A stretch of DNA of 64,000 nucleotides from Sediminibacterium sp. TEGAF015 (GCF_025997995.1 NZ_AP026683.1:1860501-1924500); one strand, 5' to 3'. Positions 43,040 through 53,054 are shown, counted from the stretch's first letter. Translations and numbers: made by a program. The notes: a model not told the origin generated them from the sequence alone.

Positions 43040-44482
43040 TTAATGGTGTGCATGTTCGTGCACAAATTCTTCCAGCTTTTGGTCTTCAATCTTAGTCATT
43101 TGATTCTTGTATCCTTCACCAGTTGTTTTTAATACATACTTAATTTCTGCAATTGCAATAACAGGGAAGTATTTAGCGAATAAGAAGAAGCAAGTGAAGA
43201 ACAATCCAAAAGTACCTGCATAGAAACCAATTTCCCAGATGGTTGGGCTATAGTATACAGACCAGCTAGAAGGCAGGTAGTCGCGGTAAAGTGAGGTAAC
43301 AATGATTACGAAACGCTCGAACCACATACCAATATTTACGATGATGCTCATGAAGAAAGTAACAAAGATGTTTCTTCTCATTTTGCGGAACCAGAAAATT
43401 TGAGGGCTTAATACGTTACAAGCCATCATACCCCAATAGCTCCATCCGTAAGGAGAGAACAAATAAGCACGGCTGTACCAGAATGTATATCCTTCATATT
43501 TGTTCTGGCTGTACCAACCCATGAACAACTCTGTTAAATAGGCAATACCCACAATAGAACCAGTTAATACAATTACCTTGTTCATTGCTTCTATGTGACC
43601 GATGGTTACATAGTCTTCCATCGCAAATACTTTACGAACAATAATCATCAGAGTTTGCACCATAGCAAACCCGGAGAAGATTGCACCCGCAACGAAGTAA
43701 GGAGGGAAAATGGTAGTATGCCAACCAGGAATAACAGAAGTAGCGAAGTCAAAAGATACAATGGTGTGAACCGATAGTACCAGCGGCGTACTTAATCCCG
43801 CCAATACCAATGATAAGCTCTCATGACGCTGCCAGTGCTTGGTAGAACCAGTCCATCCGAAAGAAGCAATACCATATAAACGCTTACGTAATTTAGTAAA
43901 TGCACGGTCTCTTACAGTTGCAAAGTCTGGAATCAAACCTGAGTACCAGAAAAGAAGCGATACGGTGAAGTATGTAGAGATCGCAAATACGTCCCACAAT
44001 AGTGGAGAGTTAAAGTTAACCCATAAAGGACCGCGAGAGTTAGGGTAAGGCAATACAAAGAAAGCCATCCATACTCTACCCATGTGGAAGATAGGGAACT
44101 GACCCGCACACATTACCGCGAATATAGTCATCGCTTCTGCTGCACGGTTTACCCCTGTTCTCCATCCCTGACGGAATAACAATAAGATTGCAGAAATCAA
44201 GGTACCAGCGTGACCGATACCCACCCACCATACGAAGTTGGTGATATCCCATCCCCAACCCACTGTCTTGTTAAGGTTCCACTGTCCAATACCGTAAGTT
44301 ACTTCACGGTAAACGCTGTAGACACCAAACATGAGTAAGGCAACAGCAATATAAAAACCTACATACCATAATTTGGTAGGCTTGGCTTCAATAGGGCGAA
44401 CAATGTCTTCTGTAACCTGCTTGTATGTTTTGTCGCCATACACCAGTGGTTCCCTGAGCTGTGATTCGTACTTTAAATGCAT
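43040..44482 (-). CDS. actC: Alternative complex III quinol-binding subunit ActC (NrfD-like)
   Basis: A 480-residue NrfD/PsrC-family membrane protein with about ten helices. In Act complexes this subunit holds the menaquinol site next to the iron-sulfur subunit. It has an acidic N terminus (VTEDIVRPIEAKPTK) and a His-rich C terminus (EFVHEHAHH). Its start lies 63 bp after actB. Confidence 0.93.
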   Translation of the reverse strand: MHLKYESQLREPLVYGDKTYKQVTEDIVRPIEAKPTKLWYVGFYIAVALLMFGVYSVYREVTYGIGQWNLNKTVGWGWDITNFVWWVGIGHAGTLISAILLLFRQGWRTGVNRAAEAMTIFAVMCAGQFPIFHMGRVWMAFFVLPYPNSRGPLWVNFNSPLLWDVFAISTYFTVSLLFWYSGLIPDFATVRDRAFTKLRKRLYGIASFGWTGSTKHWQRHESLSLVLAGLSTPLVLSVHTIVSFDFATSVIPGWHTTIFPPYFVAGAIFSGFAMVQTLMIIVRKVFAMEDYVTIGHIEAMNKVIVLTGSIVGIAYLTELFMGWYSQNKYEGYTFWYSRAYLFSPYGWSYWGMMACNVLSPQIFWFRKMRRNIFVTFFMSIIVNIGMWFERFVIIVTSLYRDYLPSSWSVYYSPTIWEIGFYAGTFGLFFTCFFLFAKYFPVIAIAEIKYVLKTTGEGYKNQMTKIEDQKLEEFVHEHAHH

Positions 44483-44545
44483 CTGTTCTTATTTTGGTCC
44501 TTGATCTGCCCATGGGCAGAATCTGGTTATTTCAAATTCTTTATA

Positions 44546-47500
44546 TTATCCGTGTGCTTTTTCTGTTTTTGCTTCAGCACCTTTGTGATGAGGCATATCA
44601 TCTGTGTTTCTCACTTTAGCCATATAGGTTACATTTGGTAACACATGCAGTTGCTCTAACACATAGAACTGACGGTTAGGATTTTCCTGTCTGGCCATGG
44701 TAATTGCACTTTCCTTGCTATTAGCATTACCGAAAGTGATAGCATGTGTAGGACAAGCCTGCTGACAAGCAACTTTTACATCACTGTCGCTTAAAGGACG
44801 GCTGTCTTTCTTCGCTTTCAACTTACCTTCCTGTAAACGCTGTACACAGAAAGAACATTTTTCAATTACCCCTCTTGCACGTACAGTAACATCTGGATTT
44901 AACACCATTCTAGTTAAATCATCGTTCATGTCTAGCACTACATCGTTTACAATTCCTTTCTGGTTGTCACCAAAACTATCAGAGCCATTATAATCAGCCC
45001 AGTTGAAACGACGTACTTTATAAGGACAGTTGTTGGCACAGTATCTGGTACCAATACAACGGTTATAAGTCATTTGGTTCAAGCCTTCACTACTGTGGTT
45101 GGTTGCAGCAACAGGACAAACGTTTTCACAAGGAGCGTTGTCGCAATGTTGACACATCAACGGCTGGAATACGACGTTTGGATTTTCTAAATCGCCACTG
45201 TAGTAACGGTCAATACGTAACCAGTGCATTTCGTGACCACGTAGTACTTCAGGCTTACCCACAACAGAAACGTTGTTTTCAGCATTACAAGCAACTACGC
45301 AAGCACCACAACCTGTACAAGTATTCAGGTCAATGCTCATGCCCCATTTCACACCTGGTCTGTCGAATACAGGATATAATGTACCCTGAGATTCAAACTT
45401 CTCTAATCCACCCCAAGGCTGTAATTCCTTGTCACGCTCATCTCGGATTTCAGTTGGATGATGTTTATAAGCAGCTAAGCTTAATTCTTTTACTACTTCG
45501 GTACGATTACCTTGTTCTGTATCGTAACGGCTATGTGTTTGTGTTAAGGCTACCGGATAGGTTTCTTCAGTAAGTGTAAGGGTAACTTCACCATTAGCAA
45601 AGTTTACAGAAGATCCGCTTAATGAAGCCAGAGGGAAAGCATTCTTACCAACACCGGCAGCAGACTTACCTACTTTTTCGCTACGACCGTAACCAACAGC
45701 AATACCTACGGTTTCAGGATGTGTACCTGGTATAATTAATGCAGGCAACTCAATGGTTTTCTGACCTACAGTAACTTTTACAACTTTTTTAGGAGGATTT
45801 ACTTCGTAAGCATCTGCCTGACCGCCATTGCTGATATCAATACCCAACAATGTTTTAGCCATTGCAGGAGATACAACCAAGTAGTTATCCCAGGTTGCTC
45901 TGGTAACCGGATCAGGTAATTCCTGCAACCATGGGTTGCTTGCACCCTGACCAGCACCAATACCTACTTTTTCATATAAAACCAATTCAACCTTACCACC
46001 TTTTTTTGCAGAAGCAGCAGCAGTTAAAGCAGCTGCAACAGCAGCACCATTAAAGGTTCCAGGCTTGGTAGCAGATTCGCCTAAGCTAGCCACACCATCC
46101 TGTAATGCTTTATCCCAACCATTTACACCACCCAATTTAGCAGACCAGAAATTCTTTAGGTAGGTTAAATAATCTTCAGTAGCACCGCTCCACTTTAATA
46201 AGCTGTCTTGCCACTGACGGGTTTTGAATAAAGGATAAATAGTAGGCTGTATAAAAGAGAAGTGACCGGTTTTAACTTCCGCATCACCCCAGCTTTCCAA
46301 GAAATGATTGTCAGGTAAAACGAACTTACATAATTCAGCAGTTTCATCAACCTTACCAGCAAATGAAACCGTTGTTTTAACCTTTGCCAAACCAGCTTTG
46401 AACTGATCAGCAGCAAACCAGCTGTAAGCCGGATTTGCACCATGAATTAACAGGGTTCCAACAGAACCTGCGTTCATTTCCGCAACCAGTTGAGCAAATT
46501 CAGCATCCACACCAGCGCGGGTATTTAATAAAACGCCCCAGTTGATGGTAGAACCACCTGCACCGATTGCGTTATTGATTGCGTTTACAATAAGCTGAAC
46601 ATTTACATCATTGCTTCCGGCAACTACCAATGCAGCGCCTTTATTGGCAGTTAATGCTTTAGCAGCAGCTTCAATACCTGCTTTTAACTTAGCATCAGCT
46701 ATACCAGTAACACCTGTACCATTTACCGCACTTAGTAAAGCAGCAGCAATAGCAAGGGTTTCAGAAGGACGGTGCAAATATTTTTCATCAGCGTTAGAAC
46801 CAGTTAATGAAGCAACAGATTCAAAATGAATATGCTTGCTCATGGTTGGGTTCTTCTCGTCTAATTTTTTACCAGTAGCGTACTGTCTTGAAAATTCAAC
46901 AGGGTTTAACCAGGTTCCCAAGAAATCAGCACCTAAGCTTACGATTGCTTTTGCATTTTCAAAATGGTAAGAAGGGATACCTCTTACACCATAAGTTGCT
47001 TCGTTTGCTAAAATCATACCGCTGTAAGAAACCGCATCGTAAGTAACATGCTTGCTTCCAGGATATTTAGCTAAAAACTGAGCAATCACCGCTTTGGTTG
47101 AAGGAGAGTTGATGGTGCTGGTTAATAAAACTACATTACCGCCCATTTGAGCAGCAATTGCTTTATCAGCAGCCTCAAAAGTTACTTCCTTGCCGTCAAT
47201 TGTAGGGAAACGTAAGCGGGAAGTATCGTATAAATCTAGTACAGATGCCTGAACACGGGCAGATGTACCTCCTTTTGTGATTGGAGAAAGGTCGTTACCC
47301 TCAATTTTTATGGGTCGGCCATCACGCACTTTAGCCAAGATACTTACAGCATCACCATCCTGAACGTAGGTAGTAGCGTAGTATTTAGCAATACCGGGAA
47401 CAACATCCTCGGGCTTGTTAGCAAACGGAATCGCCTTTTTTACAGGCATTTCGCAGCTTGCTGCAGCTGCAGCAGCAGCCGTACTGAACCCTAGGTATTT

Positions 47501-47656
47501 CAAGAAGTCTCTACGAGGTGCTTTAGCTTCGAGAAAGCTTTTGCTTTCATCTTCCACCATTGGAAGCTCTTCATTGAATTCGCCTTTTACATCCTTGTTA
47601 AACGCTGCAGACTGATTCAGCTCTCCAAAACTTTGCCAGTGCTTTTTTTGCTCCAT
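44546..47656 (-). CDS. actB: Alternative complex III iron-sulfur subunit ActB (molybdopterin-oxidoreductase-like fusion)
   Basis: A 1036-residue fusion. N terminus: twin-arginine signal RRDFLK (48-53) and a lipobox-type Cys68. Then a large molybdopterin-oxidoreductase-like domain (about 80-740) that in this family binds no molybdenum cofactor, and a ferredoxin-like domain (about 770-1000) with four Cys groups: CTGCGACVVAC, CQHCDNAPCENVC, CIGTRYCANNC and CSFCVQR...CQQAC, for three 4Fe-4S and one 3Fe-4S cluster as known in the family. It carries electrons from quinol to the hemes. Confidence 0.94.
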   Translation of the reverse strand: MEQKKHWQSFGELNQSAAFNKDVKGEFNEELPMVEDESKSFLEAKAPRRDFLKYLGFSTAAAAAAASCEMPVKKAIPFANKPEDVVPGIAKYYATTYVQDGDAVSILAKVRDGRPIKIEGNDLSPITKGGTSARVQASVLDLYDTSRLRFPTIDGKEVTFEAADKAIAAQMGGNVVLLTSTINSPSTKAVIAQFLAKYPGSKHVTYDAVSYSGMILANEATYGVRGIPSYHFENAKAIVSLGADFLGTWLNPVEFSRQYATGKKLDEKNPTMSKHIHFESVASLTGSNADEKYLHRPSETLAIAAALLSAVNGTGVTGIADAKLKAGIEAAAKALTANKGAALVVAGSNDVNVQLIVNAINNAIGAGGSTINWGVLLNTRAGVDAEFAQLVAEMNAGSVGTLLIHGANPAYSWFAADQFKAGLAKVKTTVSFAGKVDETAELCKFVLPDNHFLESWGDAEVKTGHFSFIQPTIYPLFKTRQWQDSLLKWSGATEDYLTYLKNFWSAKLGGVNGWDKALQDGVASLGESATKPGTFNGAAVAAALTAAASAKKGGKVELVLYEKVGIGAGQGASNPWLQELPDPVTRATWDNYLVVSPAMAKTLLGIDISNGGQADAYEVNPPKKVVKVTVGQKTIELPALIIPGTHPETVGIAVGYGRSEKVGKSAAGVGKNAFPLASLSGSSVNFANGEVTLTLTEETYPVALTQTHSRYDTEQGNRTEVVKELSLAAYKHHPTEIRDERDKELQPWGGLEKFESQGTLYPVFDRPGVKWGMSIDLNTCTGCGACVVACNAENNVSVVGKPEVLRGHEMHWLRIDRYYSGDLENPNVVFQPLMCQHCDNAPCENVCPVAATNHSSEGLNQMTYNRCIGTRYCANNCPYKVRRFNWADYNGSDSFGDNQKGIVNDVVLDMNDDLTRMVLNPDVTVRARGVIEKCSFCVQRLQEGKLKAKKDSRPLSDSDVKVACQQACPTHAITFGNANSKESAITMARQENPNRQFYVLEQLHVLPNVTYMAKVRNTDDMPHHKGAEAKTEKAHG

Positions 47657-47741
47657 AATTATTGATTAACAGTTGGAATCCGCGGGCGGATTCCACGTTC
47701 GAATGATATATTTATAAAAACCCTTTAGGGATGAATAAGAA

Positions 47742-49001
47742 CTAGTAGTGACATTTCTGACACTCGGTACCACCAATCATTTCAACGGTTACGCCTTTGG
47801 CGCTATCAATTTTACCGCTCTTTAGATCAGCATGGTATTTTTCATAGATGCTGTAGAAACCATTGTCTTTAAACTGTACTTTGGTTTCGCGATGACAGTT
47901 AACACACCAGCCCATGCTTAAATCTGTAAATTGTTTTACTTCACCCATCTTCTGGATTTCTCCGTGACAGGTTTGACAAGCAACCTGACCTGCTTTTACG
48001 TGTTGAGCGTGGTTGAAATAAACGTGATCAGGAAGGTTATGGATACGAACCCACTCAATTGGCTTAGCCTTGCTTGGATCCCATGGCTTCCCTTCTTCAA
48101 AGCCTGCATATTTGTATAATTTCTTTATTTCCGCTGTACCATCTACTTCTTCACCAGCTTCATTGTAGATTTTTTCTCCTTTGTACTCGTTGATGGCCTG
48201 ATGACAGTTCATACAAACATTTACAGAAGGAATGGTAGCCTGCTTACCCTGAGCAGCACCTGAGTGACAGTATTGACAGTTAATCTGGTTGGTACCAGCG
48301 TGAACTGCGTGAGAATAATAAATTGGTTGTTCAGGCTGATAGTCTTTGCTTCTGCCATATGCCATTGCGCCTTTTGTGGTTAAGTATCCGCCCACAACGA
48401 ACAATACTACAGTAACCATAGCAATGTAGGCTTTGTTTCTCCAGAAAGGAATAGGCTCTAATGCAGGAAGACCAGCTTTATCGTCAGCTAATTTTTTCAA
48501 ATTAGAGTTAACCTGCAACATGATCAAGGCTACAACAGCAAGAATTAAGGTAAGAATACCAAAAAGTAAAGAGTTGTCTGCTTCAACATTAGAAGCGGTA
48601 GCAGCACCAGCAGCAGCACCGGCAGGCGCTTTAGAAGGATCTGGAACGCTGTTTATATAAGCAAGAATTGCGTCAATCTCCTCATTTTTCAAATTAGGGA
48701 ATGCATTCATCGCAATCTTGTTGTACTCATTGTACAAGTTGTTTGCATAAGCATCTCCAGTTTTAAGGAATGCAGCACTGTTTCTAATCCAGGAATACAA
48801 ATTTTCCTTACTAGACCAACGGGATTCAACGCCCGCAAGTGCAGGACCAGTCAGTTTTTTGTGGGGAGCATGACAGGACGCACAGTTGGCGCTGAAAAGC
48901 GCTTTTCCGTCCTGGGCATTGGCGGCTACACCGAAACTAAGACTCACAATAAATAAAAAAGCGGCAATGCTGGCTTTTGCTATGGATCTTGACAATATCA
49001 T
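47742..49001 (-). CDS. actA: Alternative complex III multiheme cytochrome ActA, with fused N-terminal cytochrome c domain
   Basis: A 419-residue exported cytochrome with six CxxCH motifs: CASCH near residue 38, then CQYCH, CMNCH, CQTCH, CVNCH and CQKCH. The first lies in a separate class I-like domain before two membrane helices (about 146-168 and 192-210); the other five form the usual pentaheme ActA part. I start at the ATG at 49001; a GTG two codons earlier is possible. It is the first gene of the operon, 39 nt from the predicted start point. Confidence 0.93.
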   Translation of the reverse strand: MILSRSIAKASIAAFLFIVSLSFGVAANAQDGKALFSANCASCHAPHKKLTGPALAGVESRWSSKENLYSWIRNSAAFLKTGDAYANNLYNEYNKIAMNAFPNLKNEEIDAILAYINSVPDPSKAPAGAAAGAATASNVEADNSLLFGILTLILAVVALIMLQVNSNLKKLADDKAGLPALEPIPFWRNKAYIAMVTVVLFVVGGYLTTKGAMAYGRSKDYQPEQPIYYSHAVHAGTNQINCQYCHSGAAQGKQATIPSVNVCMNCHQAINEYKGEKIYNEAGEEVDGTAEIKKLYKYAGFEEGKPWDPSKAKPIEWVRIHNLPDHVYFNHAQHVKAGQVACQTCHGEIQKMGEVKQFTDLSMGWCVNCHRETKVQFKDNGFYSIYEKYHADLKSGKIDSAKGVTVEMIGGTECQKCHY

Positions 49002-49047
49002 ATGCACAACGATGGTTCTGGTGTGGAAAAATATCCTTAAACGGAGG

Positions 49048-49080
49048 CAAAAATATGATACGATTGTGACAATTACGCAA
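49048..49080 (-). promoter_or_regulatory. Promoter of the act/cta respiratory operon
   Basis: On the minus strand TTGCG (49080-49076) is followed after 20 nt by TATTTTTG (49055-49048), a perfect TAnnTTTG -7 box. It is the only clear promoter ahead of actA. Confidence 0.65.
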
Positions 49081-49187
49081 TAGGGAAAAAATTTTTTTAG
49101 CCTTATCCTACTTAATTTTCAATGTGTTCAACAAAATAGCTGTTGTGAATTGTCATGAAATGAACTTTTTAAAGCACTTTTGCACCC

Positions 49188-49478
49188 ATGCTACACAGGT
49201 TAAAAAACAAATGGCAGGTAAGCTGGTTTCAGTTCACCCTTATATTCACCACTTTTGCATTAGGAGGAAGCTTGTGTGGATACTTAGGCAGAATGCTGCT
49301 TTCCTACGCAAATCTCGACAAAAACCTGCTGTTCTTTGTTTTGTACGTAACAGTCGTAACTATTTTGTGGCCATTTTGTGTGCTGCTCATCAGTATTCCG
49401 TTTGGTCAATTTTCCTTTTTTAAGCGCTATTTAGGAAGAATCAAAAATAAAATGGTGAATAAAAGAAAATCAGCATGA
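49188..49478 (+). CDS. DUF6787-type small membrane protein
   Basis: A 96-residue protein with two membrane helices (about 14-36 and 47-72) and basic ends; the GGSLCGYLGRMLL and FGQFSFFKRYLGRI segments fit a Bacteroidota family of unknown function (DUF6787, recalled). Its last four bases overlap the purN start (ATGA), so the two are translated together. Another frame (49124-49423) is open over the same bases but has no family resemblance. Confidence 0.75.
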   Translation: MLHRLKNKWQVSWFQFTLIFTTFALGGSLCGYLGRMLLSYANLDKNLLFFVLYVTVVTILWPFCVLLISIPFGQFSFFKRYLGRIKNKMVNKRKSA

Positions 49479-50053
49479 TCAAAGTTGCCATTTTTGCTTC
49501 AGGAGCTGGCTCCAACGCTGCCAAAATAATCGAGCACTTTTCAAAAAGCACAACAGTTGTAATCGACCTAATCGTTTCCAATAAAAAAGAAGCAGGTGTT
49601 TGGGGGATTGCAACCACTCATCAGATTGACACCCTGTACATTAATCGAGAAAGTTTTATTGAGACAGACGCTTGCGTAAAACAGCTTCAGGCCAGAGGCA
49701 TTGATTTTATTGTGTTGGCAGGTTTTTTATGGAAAGTCCCTGAATCACTCATCAACGCATATCCTGGCAAAATCATTAATATTCATCCCGCTTTATTGCC
49801 CAACTATGGAGGCAAGGGCATGTATGGCATGCATGTGCACGAAGCCGTGATTGCAGCGGGAGAAAAAGAATCTGGCATAACTATCCATTACGTTGATGCG
49901 CATTATGACGAAGGAGATATTATTTTTCAGGCAAAGTGTGCTGTTGAACCAACAGATACGCCATCCAGTCTAGCTGCTAAAATTCATGTATTGGAACATG
50001 CACATTTTCCGAAAGTAATAGAACGTTTATTGAAGGAGTTGAAGCAAGATTAA
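49475..50053 (+). CDS. purN: Phosphoribosylglycinamide formyltransferase
   Basis: A 192-residue folate-dependent GAR transformylase of purine synthesis. Seen: start IKVAIFASGAGSNAAKI (phosphate loop), catalytic segment NIHPALLPNYGG, HEAVIAAGEKESGITIHYVD and DEGDIIFQ with the catalytic His and Asp. It is coupled to the DUF6787 gene and converges on the GNAT gene. Confidence 0.93.
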   Translation: MIKVAIFASGAGSNAAKIIEHFSKSTTVVIDLIVSNKKEAGVWGIATTHQIDTLYINRESFIETDACVKQLQARGIDFIVLAGFLWKVPESLINAYPGKIINIHPALLPNYGGKGMYGMHVHEAVIAAGEKESGITIHYVDAHYDEGDIIFQAKCAVEPTDTPSSLAAKIHVLEHAHFPKVIERLLKELKQD

Positions 50054-50068
50054 AAAGTAAGCCTTAGC

Positions 50069-50551
50069 TTATTTATTGGGACTTAATTGCTTTTCCATGT
50101 AAACCACTTCTGGCAAAGGATTGTGGTAATAAGCAGTAGTAATTTCGAATCCGTGCTTTAGATAAAGCTGAATGGCGGGCTGCAATCTTTCCAATGTATC
50201 CAATTTCATTTTTGCATATCCTAAACTTGCCGCTTCCTTTACAATAGCACCCACCAATGCATCTCCAATTTTGAACTTTCTGAATGCTGGTTTAACGTAT
50301 AGCCTTTTCATTTCGCAGACACCTCTTTCTGGCAAGGGTTGCAGTGCTACACAACCCACGGGCTCATCATGATAAAAAGCAATCAGGAGTGAACCAGCTG
50401 GAGGTCCATATTTTTTTAGCGGGTCTTTTAATTCTGCATCAAAACTTTGAAAACAAAGATCCACGGCCAATTCATCAGAATATTCCTTAAACAAATGCCG
50501 GGCTATTTCTAGTCCGGCACTTTCAGTTGTAATATGTTGAATTGTTAGCAT
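50069..50551 (-). CDS. GNAT-family N-acetyltransferase
   Basis: A 160-residue acetyl-CoA-dependent acetyltransferase. The acetyl-CoA-binding motif A is seen as MKRLYVKPAFRKFKIGDALVGAIV (about 83-106), and motif B as LYLKHGFEIT. No substrate can be inferred. It is 2 bp after the next gene on the same strand, so they probably share a message. Confidence 0.87.
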   Translation of the reverse strand: MLTIQHITTESAGLEIARHLFKEYSDELAVDLCFQSFDAELKDPLKKYGPPAGSLLIAFYHDEPVGCVALQPLPERGVCEMKRLYVKPAFRKFKIGDALVGAIVKEAASLGYAKMKLDTLERLQPAIQLYLKHGFEITTAYYHNPLPEVVYMEKQLSPNK

Positions 50552-50553
50552 GA

Positions 50554-51204
50554 TTAACCAGGAATTCGGGAAATATATTTTTCCACTTCTTTAATTTGAT
50601 CAACCACCTGCTTGGTAGTTGGCTTACAAGCTTTCGCTTTTCTGAAATAATCTTTTGCTGCTCTGAACTCTCTCTTGTTCATAAAAATCTGACACATACT
50701 AATGTAAGCAACTGCTTCACTTTCTTTATCGGCAATACCTGCTCTGATAGCAGCTCTGATATAACTCTCTCCTTGTTTTAGATCTCCTCTTTGCATACAC
50801 ATCATGCCCAATTGAAGCTTGTTAGCACCTTCTGCTTCTGGCATAGGGGCACCCAATTCAGAACTTTTCTTTAAATGCTTTTCTGCACTATCAAAATCTT
50901 GTTTCATCATAGCCATATTACCCTTGATGGTATAATATGTAGAACGAACAGGCTTGTATAATAAATTAGGATACCAAACAGAATCAAGAATTCTTTCAAC
51001 TTCATCCATATCCCCTCTTTCCATCGGCTCTTGAATCAAACGAAGCGGCCCAATAAAAAAATGACTGGCCAATCCAATCACGCCTACAAAATATAATATA
51101 AAAGCAGGCCAGAAACCGCTTGAAATATTTACGCCAACAGCAGCCACCAATGCTAGCAAACTCAGCCAAAAACGATACTTGATAATGGTATTATAGAATT
51201 TCAT
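50554..51204 (-). CDS. TPR-like membrane-anchored protein
   Basis: A 216-residue protein with two N-terminal membrane helices (about 10-30 and 33-50) and a cytoplasmic or periplasmic helical repeat region (about 65-210) of tetratricopeptide type (AMMKQDFDSAEKHLKKSSEL, MCMQRGDLKQGESYIRAAIR, IFMNKREFRAAKDYFRKAKA). Such proteins act as scaffolds. The partner is unknown. Confidence 0.75.
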   Translation of the reverse strand: MKFYNTIIKYRFWLSLLALVAAVGVNISSGFWPAFILYFVGVIGLASHFFIGPLRLIQEPMERGDMDEVERILDSVWYPNLLYKPVRSTYYTIKGNMAMMKQDFDSAEKHLKKSSELGAPMPEAEGANKLQLGMMCMQRGDLKQGESYIRAAIRAGIADKESEAVAYISMCQIFMNKREFRAAKDYFRKAKACKPTTKQVVDQIKEVEKYISRIPG

Positions 51205-51313
51205 GCGCTTAATTTGGGGGGCAAAGATAAGCGGAATTCATGAGCAGTCAATAAGCGAATAGATTGACTTGGGAAGTTTCGGGTTGAGACTTACCTTCAG
51301 CAAAACATTAATT

Positions 51314-52894
51314 ATGGTTAAATACATGCTTGCGCTGGTTTGTCTTGTGGCAACCCTACCGTTAGGGGCACAAATAACGCCATCCCCTATTGTAAAGGAA
51401 GGTCAGGGACCTTATACGCAGTTAATTCTCCGTTCTGCCATGGTGATTAACGGTACAGGTTCTCCTGCCTATGGTCCGGTAGACATCATTATAGAAAACA
51501 ACCGTATTGTACGTATTACCAATGTAGGCAACCCAGGAATGCCAATTGATCCAAAGTCTAGACCTGCGTTGAAAGCAGGCGGCAAAGAAATTGACTGCAG
51601 CGGTAAATATGTATTGCCTGGTTTAATTGATATGCACGGACATATCGGAGGAAAAGCACAGGGCACCCCCGCTGAATATGTATTTAAATTATGGATGGCG
51701 CATGGTATAACCACCATACGTGATCCATCAGCAGGTAATGGATTGGATTGGGTATTGGACCATAAAAAGAAAAGTGCGGCCAATACGATTACAGCACCTA
51801 GAATATTAGCTTACACTGCATTTGGACAAGGAAGTAAAACGCCCATTATCAACGCAGAACAGGCCAGGGCATGGGTAAATGAAAATGCAGCCAAAGGAGC
51901 AGACGGCATCAAATTTTTTGGTGCATCACCGGAAGTAATGGATGCTGCTATAAGAGAAAACAAAAAACTGGGATTAAGGAGCACTGCACATCATGCACAG
52001 CTGGATGTAGCTAGATGGAATGTGGTACAATCTGCAAAAGCAGGCATGACAAGTATGGAACACTGGTATGGTTTACCTGAAGCTATGCTGGAAAATGGAA
52101 CACTCCAGAACTATCCAGCAGATTATAATTACAATAACGAGCAGCATCGTTTTGAAGAAGCAGGTAAACTTTGGAAACAAGCAGCAGCACCTTATTCTGA
52201 GAAATGGAATAAAGTGATGAACGAATTAATTGCTGCAGATTTTACGCTGGATCCAACCATGAATATTTATGAAGCCAACAGAGATTTAATGAGAGCCAGA
52301 AGAGCAGAATGGCACGAGGACTATACTTTACCTTCTTTATGGAAATTTTATGAACCCAGCAGAGTTTCTCATGGATCTTACTGGCATAATTGGGGAACAG
52401 AGCAAGAGATAGAATGGAAAAACAATTATAAACTCTGGATGACTTTTATTAACGAATATAAAAACAGAGGTGGACGTGTAACTGCAGGATCCGATAACGG
52501 ATTTATTTATCAACTATATGGATTTGGATTTGTACGTGAATTAGAGTTATTACGCGAAGCTGGATTTCAGCCACTAGAAGTGATACGGGCTGCGACCATG
52601 CACGCTTCACAGGCATTGGGAATGGAAAAAGAAATAGGAACAATTGAGCCAGGCAAGCTGGCAGACCTTTGTGTTGTAGATGGTAATCCATTAAAGAATT
52701 TGCAATATTTCTATGGCACCGGTGCAATTGAACTGAATGAACAAAACGAAATCATTCGAAAAGGGGGAGTATTGTATACCATTAAAGACGGCATTGTATA
52801 TGATGCTAAAAAATTACTGGCAGACGTAAAGCAAATGGTAGACGAAGAGAAAAAGAAAACAGGATGGCAATTAAAGCAACCCGGAATAAAATAA
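51314..52894 (+). CDS. Exported amidohydrolase-family protein
   Basis: A 526-residue exported metal-dependent hydrolase of the imidazolonepropionase/prolidase-like group. Seen: signal peptide (1-20, ending LGAQ), composite beta domain, metal ligands in LPGLIDMHGHIGG (HxH), the bridging Lys in ADGIKFFGAS, His pair in STAHHAQ, EHW and the Asp in TAGSDNGF. Then EKEIGTIEPGKLADLCVVDGNPL, the standard C-terminal motif. The substrate is probably a peptide-like or cyclic amide. Start at the ATG at 51314, which gives the signal peptide. Confidence 0.9.
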   Translation: MVKYMLALVCLVATLPLGAQITPSPIVKEGQGPYTQLILRSAMVINGTGSPAYGPVDIIIENNRIVRITNVGNPGMPIDPKSRPALKAGGKEIDCSGKYVLPGLIDMHGHIGGKAQGTPAEYVFKLWMAHGITTIRDPSAGNGLDWVLDHKKKSAANTITAPRILAYTAFGQGSKTPIINAEQARAWVNENAAKGADGIKFFGASPEVMDAAIRENKKLGLRSTAHHAQLDVARWNVVQSAKAGMTSMEHWYGLPEAMLENGTLQNYPADYNYNNEQHRFEEAGKLWKQAAAPYSEKWNKVMNELIAADFTLDPTMNIYEANRDLMRARRAEWHEDYTLPSLWKFYEPSRVSHGSYWHNWGTEQEIEWKNNYKLWMTFINEYKNRGGRVTAGSDNGFIYQLYGFGFVRELELLREAGFQPLEVIRAATMHASQALGMEKEIGTIEPGKLADLCVVDGNPLKNLQYFYGTGAIELNEQNEIIRKGGVLYTIKDGIVYDAKKLLADVKQMVDEEKKKTGWQLKQPGIK

Positions 52895-52949
52895 AAATGA
52901 TTTAATTTCGCGCCGATTCCAGCGCTGCAACAAGCGTTAAGTGAATCAG

Positions 52950-53021
52950 GGTCCCGTAGTTCAATGGATAGAATAGGAGTTTCCTAAACTCTAGATCCAA
53001 GTTCGATTCTTGGCGAGACCA
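52950..53021 (+). tRNA. tRNA-Arg (anticodon CCU)
   Basis: A 72-nt cloverleaf: acceptor GGTCCCG / CGAGACC (one C-A mismatch at the fifth pair), anticodon arm GGAGT-TTCCTAA-ACTCT with anticodon CCT, T-arm CCAAG-TTCGATT-CTTGG, discriminator A. CCA is not encoded. It is followed at once by a terminator. Confidence 0.93.
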
Positions 53022-53025
53022 CAAA

Positions 53026-53054
53026 CCCTCGCAGCGAAAGCTGCGGGGGTTTTT
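53026..53054 (+). terminator. Terminator of tRNA-Arg
   Basis: A 10-bp stem CCCTCGCAGC / GCTGCGGGGG with a GAAA tetraloop, then TTTTT. It begins five bases after the tRNA. Confidence 0.88.

Noticed and set aside
45103..45573. 156-codon plus-strand frame
   Set aside because: It lies opposite the ferredoxin-like part of actB; its sequence is a mirror of that coding region.
44546..47656. ActB as an active molybdenum enzyme
   Set aside because: The protein is the ActB fusion of alternative complex III, whose molybdopterin-like domain is known to lack the cofactor; the operon context is complete.
49124..49423. Alternative 99-codon frame over the DUF6787 gene
   Set aside because: It has no family resemblance, while the 49188 frame gives a two-helix membrane protein coupled to purN.
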